A stretch of DNA of 64,000 nucleotides from Lutibacter sp. (GTDB taxonomy: Bacteria > Bacteroidota > Bacteroidia > Flavobacteriales > Flavobacteriaceae). The stretch covers positions 166,196 through 230,195 of the forward strand of contig NVWM01000001.1 in assembly GCA_002733665.1 (NCBI GenBank), read 5' to 3'. Shown here piece after piece: positions 60,448 through 64,000 of this stretch. A program made the translations under genes and the position numbers. Position 1 is the first letter of the stretch; every line of letters starts with the position of its first letter. The notes under the pieces are model-generated. The model did not search any database. It saw nothing but the letters and a program-made list of their open reading frames with translations, and was not told the origin of the DNA.

Positions 60448-61376
60448 TTTTTTTCAATTTTATGTTTCAATCGAAGTCTATTCATAGAAGCATTCAATTC
60501 AAAACCAAGTAATAATATGATTGAATTTAACCATACAAAAAGCATCAAAATCAATAAAGTCCCAATTGAGCCATATAGTTTATTGTATTGTGCGAATTTC
60601 TCAACGTATATTCCGAATAAATAGAACATCAGTAATGTTAAGAGAGTTGTCAATATTGCGCCTGAAGTAAAAAAGGAACGCTGCTTTAAATCTTTCACTC
60701 CGTAATTATAAAGTATTGATACTGCAGTGTAAATCATCAATACAAAAAAGGCTAAACGCCCAATTTGAATCCAAAAGACATCATCGTTTACCCATCCTCT
60801 TGACTTCAAACTTTGTATTCCAATTTCGAAATAAATCATAATTGCTACTGTTATCAATAACAAAATAGATAGTATAATTGAGACGCCTAAAGCAACCATA
60901 AATTGTCGAAACATATTCCGAGTTACCTTAACATGATAGGAGTATTCAAATCCTCCAAAAATAGCGTTCACACCATTAGTCATTAAAAATATTGAGGTTA
61001 AAACTCCGAAAGACAATAACCCACTATACGTATTGTTGAAAATGTCATCAATAACAGAATTTACTGATTCAGAGGTTGTTGGAGGTAATATTTGATCTAA
61101 TGCCGTTAAAAAATCTGCTTGAAAACCTTCTATTGGAACAAACGGAATAAGCGTTAAAATAAATAATAGAAAAGGAAACAATGCCATAAAAAAACTAAAA
61201 GCAATTGCTCCTGCTCTTGAAGTTAAAGCTCCTTTGATGATTCCCAAAAAATACATTTCGAGTAAATCATAAAGTGACATTCCTTGTAAACCTGGAACTT
61301 TTATCTTTTTTCCAAATTTTACCAATATATTTATTATCGGAATTTTAAGTAATTTATCTTCTATTGGTTTGGTCAT
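60444..61376 (-). CDS. YihY/BrkB-family membrane protein
   Basis: A 310-residue inner-membrane protein of the YihY/virulence factor BrkB (formerly RNase BN) family with about six helices (roughly 60-80, 120-145, 160-185, 210-230, 245-268 and 270-295). The conserved SRAGAIAFSFFMALFPFLLFILTLIPF motif lies near the first helix. The family was once called ribonuclease BN but has no such activity; transport of small molecules is proposed. Upstream of kdsB with repeat element E between. Confidence 0.88.
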   Translation of the reverse strand: MTKPIEDKLLKIPIINILVKFGKKIKVPGLQGMSLYDLLEMYFLGIIKGALTSRAGAIAFSFFMALFPFLLFILTLIPFVPIEGFQADFLTALDQILPPTTSESVNSVIDDIFNNTYSGLLSFGVLTSIFLMTNGVNAIFGGFEYSYHVKVTRNMFRQFMVALGVSIILSILLLITVAIMIYFEIGIQSLKSRGWVNDDVFWIQIGRLAFFVLMIYTAVSILYNYGVKDLKQRSFFTSGAILTTLLTLLMFYLFGIYVEKFAQYNKLYGSIGTLLILMLFVWLNSIILLLGFELNASMNRLRLKHKIEKK

Positions 61377-61442
61377 TTTTTTAAAAAAGGTACAAAGTAT
61401 TAAAGGCGCAAAGGTTCAAAGTAAGATCGAATAAAAAAAATA

Positions 61443-61802
61443 TCATCTTTTTTCTTTTAATTTTCTGATTAAACTTGACATCATTCTTTCAATCTCTCTT
61501 GAATTCTCATACACTTTTTCAAACGTTTCTTTATTTGTATACTTCAAATTATAAGCTATTTCTATTTGTGTTTGCAATTCATATAACGAACCATTTGAAA
61601 TATTTAAAAATCGAATATAGTCATTTAAACTATTTCTACCATAACCTTCGGCAATATTACTGGGAATTGATATTGCACTTCGCTGAATTTGAGAGGTTAG
61701 CCCAAATTTTTCAGTTTCAGGAAAATTTTTTGTGATTTGATAGTTAAGAGTAACTAACTTCATTGATTTTTGCCAAATTATCAATTCTCTATAGGTTTTC
61801 AT
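61443..61802 (-). CDS. Four-helix-bundle protein (S23/IVP family)
   Basis: A 119-residue four-helix-bundle protein of the 23S rRNA intervening-sequence protein family, with the markers RELIIWQKSMKLV at the start and RSAISIPSNIAEGYGR in the middle, then Tyr/Leu-rich helices. In many bacteria such genes lie inside rRNA introns, but this one is in a protein-coding context with no rRNA near it. In Bacteroidota it is a frequent free-standing gene; function unknown. Confidence 0.88.
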   Translation of the reverse strand: MKTYRELIIWQKSMKLVTLNYQITKNFPETEKFGLTSQIQRSAISIPSNIAEGYGRNSLNDYIRFLNISNGSLYELQTQIEIAYNLKYTNKETFEKVYENSREIERMMSSLIRKLKEKR

Positions 61803-61867
61803 TTCTTTTTATTTTACTCGAATTTTGCCACTTTGAATCTTTGCACCTTTTTACCTTTGCCTCTCTT

Positions 61868-62725
61868 TTATACTGCCTTTAAACTCAAATCCATATTATA
61901 AACCGAATGTGTTAATGCTCCAGACGAAATATAATCTACGCCACAATCAGCATATTTCCGAATGGTTTTTTCGTTAATTCCTCCACTCGATTCTGTTAAG
62001 CAAATATCACCAATTAAAGCAACTGCTTTACGCGTATCTTCGTAATTAAAATTATCAATCAATATACGATAAATTCCATCAGATTTTAAAATTTCTTCTA
62101 TTTCTGATAAACTTCTAGCTTCTACAATAATTTTTAAATCACGATTTGTAGCTGTTAAATATTGCTGTGTTTTATTGATTGCTTTTGTAATTCCGCCAGC
62201 AAAATCTATATGATTGTCTTTTAACATAATCATATCGTATAAAGCAAAGCGATGGTTTTCTCCTCCTCCTATTTTTACTGCCCATTTTTCGAAAGCACGA
62301 ACTCCAGGAGTTGTCTTACGTGTGTCTAATACTTTGGTTTTTGTTCCTTCAAGCAAATCCATAAACGAGCGTGTTTTGGTTGCAATAGCACTCATTCGTT
62401 GCATAGAATTAAGTACCAAACGTTCTGCTTTTAAGATAGATTGTGAACTTCCTGTTACATAAAAAGCGATGTCGCCGTATTTTACCAATTCACCATCGTT
62501 AATCAACGTTTCTACTTGTAAATTTTCATCTACATATTCAAAAATCATTTTAGCAAAGGCTACTCCTGCAATAACTCCTTCATCTTTTACCAGTAGTTTT
62601 GCTTTTCCTGTTGCAGAAGCAGGAATACAAGCCAATGAACTGTGATCACCATCTCCAACATCTTCTCTTATCGCATTTGAAATTATATATTCTAATTCTT
62701 TTTGGAATTGTTCTTTACTTATCAT
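61868..62725 (-). CDS. nadC: Nicotinate-nucleotide pyrophosphorylase (carboxylating)
   Basis: A 285-residue quinolinate phosphoribosyltransferase that converts quinolinate and PRPP to nicotinate mononucleotide in NAD synthesis. Family motifs: DVGDGDHSSLACIP at the start, LDTRKTTPGVRAFEKWAVKIGG (residues about 130-152) and DMIMLKDNHI, then EARSLSEIEEIL and ESSGGI. The length matches the family. The divergent downstream-side gene in the window is an unknown secreted protein, followed by rlmH, a known neighbour of nadC in flavobacteria. Confidence 0.95.
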   Translation of the reverse strand: MISKEQFQKELEYIISNAIREDVGDGDHSSLACIPASATGKAKLLVKDEGVIAGVAFAKMIFEYVDENLQVETLINDGELVKYGDIAFYVTGSSQSILKAERLVLNSMQRMSAIATKTRSFMDLLEGTKTKVLDTRKTTPGVRAFEKWAVKIGGGENHRFALYDMIMLKDNHIDFAGGITKAINKTQQYLTATNRDLKIIVEARSLSEIEEILKSDGIYRILIDNFNYEDTRKAVALIGDICLTESSGGINEKTIRKYADCGVDYISSGALTHSVYNMDLSLKAV

Positions 62726-62816
62726 TTAAACTAATTTTAAACAAAAATATCAAATTTTAATTCATCTAAAGAATCTTTGAATTTTATTTATATATTTGGG
62801 GAAATTGCAATTGCTT

Positions 62817-63650
62817 ATGAAATATTTATTTACACTTATTTATTTGTGTTCATTTTCCATTTTTTCTCAGGAAGTTAAAAAGGATATTCTCTATTTAGAC
62901 CAAAATTTAGTACCTATTTCTAAAACATTATTCAAAACGAAAAGTAATTCAGTAATTTTTCATTCTCGAAACTATGAAAAAGATAGTGTTATAGAAAGTA
63001 GGTTACATTATCAACTTTATTTCGGTAAAATGTCATTAAAAGATGTCGATGGCATTCTCACAAACTTTAATAAAAAATCAAATGAAAAAATTGAAAAAAG
63101 TAAAACTTTACTAATCTATCACTACGAAACATTGTCTGGATATGAAGAGGTGTTGAAAAGAAGGGAAGAGTCTTTTTACAAATTTATAAACAGTAAAGAT
63201 TCTAAAAGAGTTAGTTTAAATAACAGGTATATCAAGCCAAGATTGAAAAAATATACTAAGAAGGATTACCTTTCAAAAATAAAAAAGAACGCAAAAAAAA
63301 AGAGTAAAGTTATTACGAAAGTTAGCGAGAAATTTAATACTTCTACTATTCATGTTGTCAGAAACAATAAAGGTTATCCTCTTAATAATAAGTATTTTAC
63401 TTGGATTGAAGACTCTACAAGTACATTTCAAAACAAATATCATGGAACAATTATGGTTTTAAAACCAAATGGTAATTACTTTATTCGCTATGGACATTTG
63501 ACAAAAGAAAAAATTTATACAATCTTAGAGGAAAGTAATTGGTCAAGTTTTTATACAGATTGGGATAAATCGTTAAAAAGTAACTCTTCAGTTGGTTTTG
63601 GTATTGTTAAAGAATTAATGAAAAAGAAAAAAATCTCAGCTATCCAATGA
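62817..63650 (+). CDS. Unknown secreted protein upstream of rlmH
   Basis: A 277-residue protein with a signal peptide (KYLFTLIYLCSFSIFSQ, cleavage after SQ). The rest is lysine-rich and shows no recognised domain; segments such as FKTKSNSVIFHSRNYEKDS and FNKKSNEKIEKSKTLLIYHYE suggest a mixed alpha/beta secreted protein. The frame extends upstream to TTG codons, but the ATG at 62817 gives a good signal peptide and is preferred. Its stop overlaps the rlmH start (ATGA), so both are probably translated from one transcript. A TATATTTG box at 62791-62798 may be a promoter. Confidence 0.75.
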   Translation: MKYLFTLIYLCSFSIFSQEVKKDILYLDQNLVPISKTLFKTKSNSVIFHSRNYEKDSVIESRLHYQLYFGKMSLKDVDGILTNFNKKSNEKIEKSKTLLIYHYETLSGYEEVLKRREESFYKFINSKDSKRVSLNNRYIKPRLKKYTKKDYLSKIKKNAKKKSKVITKVSEKFNTSTIHVVRNNKGYPLNNKYFTWIEDSTSTFQNKYHGTIMVLKPNGNYFIRYGHLTKEKIYTILEESNWSSFYTDWDKSLKSNSSVGFGIVKELMKKKKISAIQ

Positions 63651-64000
63651 AAATAAAACTTCTTGCAATCGGTAAAACAGATGATAAAAATCTACAGCAG
63701 TTGATAGAAACCTATCAAAGTAGACTCAAACATTATATAAAATTTGAGATTTCTATCATTCCTGATATAAAGAACATAAAGAATTTATCAGAAAATCAAC
63801 AAAAAGAAAAAGAAGGAGAATTGATTTTAAAGCAGTTACAGCCAACCGACCAATTAGTATTGCTTGACGAAAAAGGAAAGGAATTTCGTTCTTTAGAGTT
63901 TTCAAAATTTCTTCAAAAGAAAATGAATTCTGGTATCAAACAATTGGTTTTGGTAATTGGTGGACCTTATGGTTTTTCAGACGCAGTATATAAAAAATCA
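63647..64000 (+). CDS. rlmH: 23S rRNA pseudouridine(1915)-N3-methyltransferase, truncated by window end
   Basis: The first 118 residues of a SPOUT methyltransferase: MKIKLLAIGKTDDKNLQQLI at the start, LLDEKGKEFRSLEFSKFLQ in the middle and the SAM-knot motif LVIGGPYGFSD near the visible end. The rest (about 40 residues) is beyond 64000. It methylates pseudouridine 1915 in helix 69 of 23S rRNA as a dimer. The ATG overlaps the stop of the upstream gene. Confidence 0.93.
   Translation, partial: MKIKLLAIGKTDDKNLQQLIETYQSRLKHYIKFEISIIPDIKNIKNLSENQQKEKEGELILKQLQPTDQLVLLDEKGKEFRSLEFSKFLQKKMNSGIKQLVLVIGGPYGFSDAVYKKS

Overview
The window is AT-rich chromosomal DNA of a member of the Bacteroidota, almost certainly the family Flavobacteriaceae. 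The evidence is the gene content (bacillithiol deacetylase, TonB receptors with a carboxypeptidase-like N-terminal domain, a DUF4350/DUF4129/DUF58/MoxR cluster, KdsB/KdsC), the absence of clear Shine-Dalgarno sites, and promoters that fit the flavobacterial form TTG-N19/20-TAnnTTTG. No rRNA, CRISPR array, phage or transposase gene was seen. The window holds one tRNA (His).

Layout. 1-9.5 kb: TPM lipoprotein, bestrophin channel, aldehyde dehydrogenase, tRNA-His, BshB1, a leucine-rich repeat protein, a glutathione peroxidase, a DUF2520 protein and KdsC, then a cassette-like gene for a secreted lectin/aerolysin-like protein, and Pcm. 9.5-16.2 kb: two dehydrogenases, then a four-gene MacAB-like efflux operon. 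16.2-27.7 kb: mostly housekeeping genes (DCC protein, HAD phosphatase, sulfurtransferase, dicarboxylate symporter, MsrA, threonine aldolase, a large zinc protease, RF2), with a second cassette-like gene at 21.9 kb. 27.7-33.9 kb: a HAD pseudogene, a small secreted peptide gene, an (AAT)11 microsatellite, and two paralogous TonB-dependent receptors around an ArsC-like gene. 34-41.7 kb: fumarase, a short Wza/Wzc polysaccharide export set, and PduO. 41.7-48.7 kb: secA, followed by two displaced copies of its own 3' end and by small accessory genes, including an HsdR_N-like nuclease. 48.7-56.4 kb: a MoxR/DUF58/DUF4350/DUF4129/SpoIIM cluster with a divergent RDD gene. 56.5-64 kb: FolE, HisS, DUF4126, KdsB, YihY, a four-helix-bundle protein, NadC, an unknown secreted protein and the start of rlmH.

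The most notable non-genic signal is a 92-93 nt element present five times (before the glutathione peroxidase, MacA-like, threonine aldolase, fumarase and kdsB genes). In every case it ends exactly on the start codon of the gene. It has near-constant length, two conserved blocks, conserved tiny reading frames, and a possible hairpin that pairs with the start codon and shows a paired change in one copy. I cannot assign it to a known family from memory.

Three other layers stand out. Two unrelated secreted-protein genes share the same left and right flanks, with inverted CGCTTATCG cores, which suggests a mobile cassette system. The secA tail occurs three times in a row, each copy followed by a terminator or repeat, which looks like stepwise insertion at the secA 3' end. 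At least fourteen intergenic palindromic repeat blocks are spread over the window.
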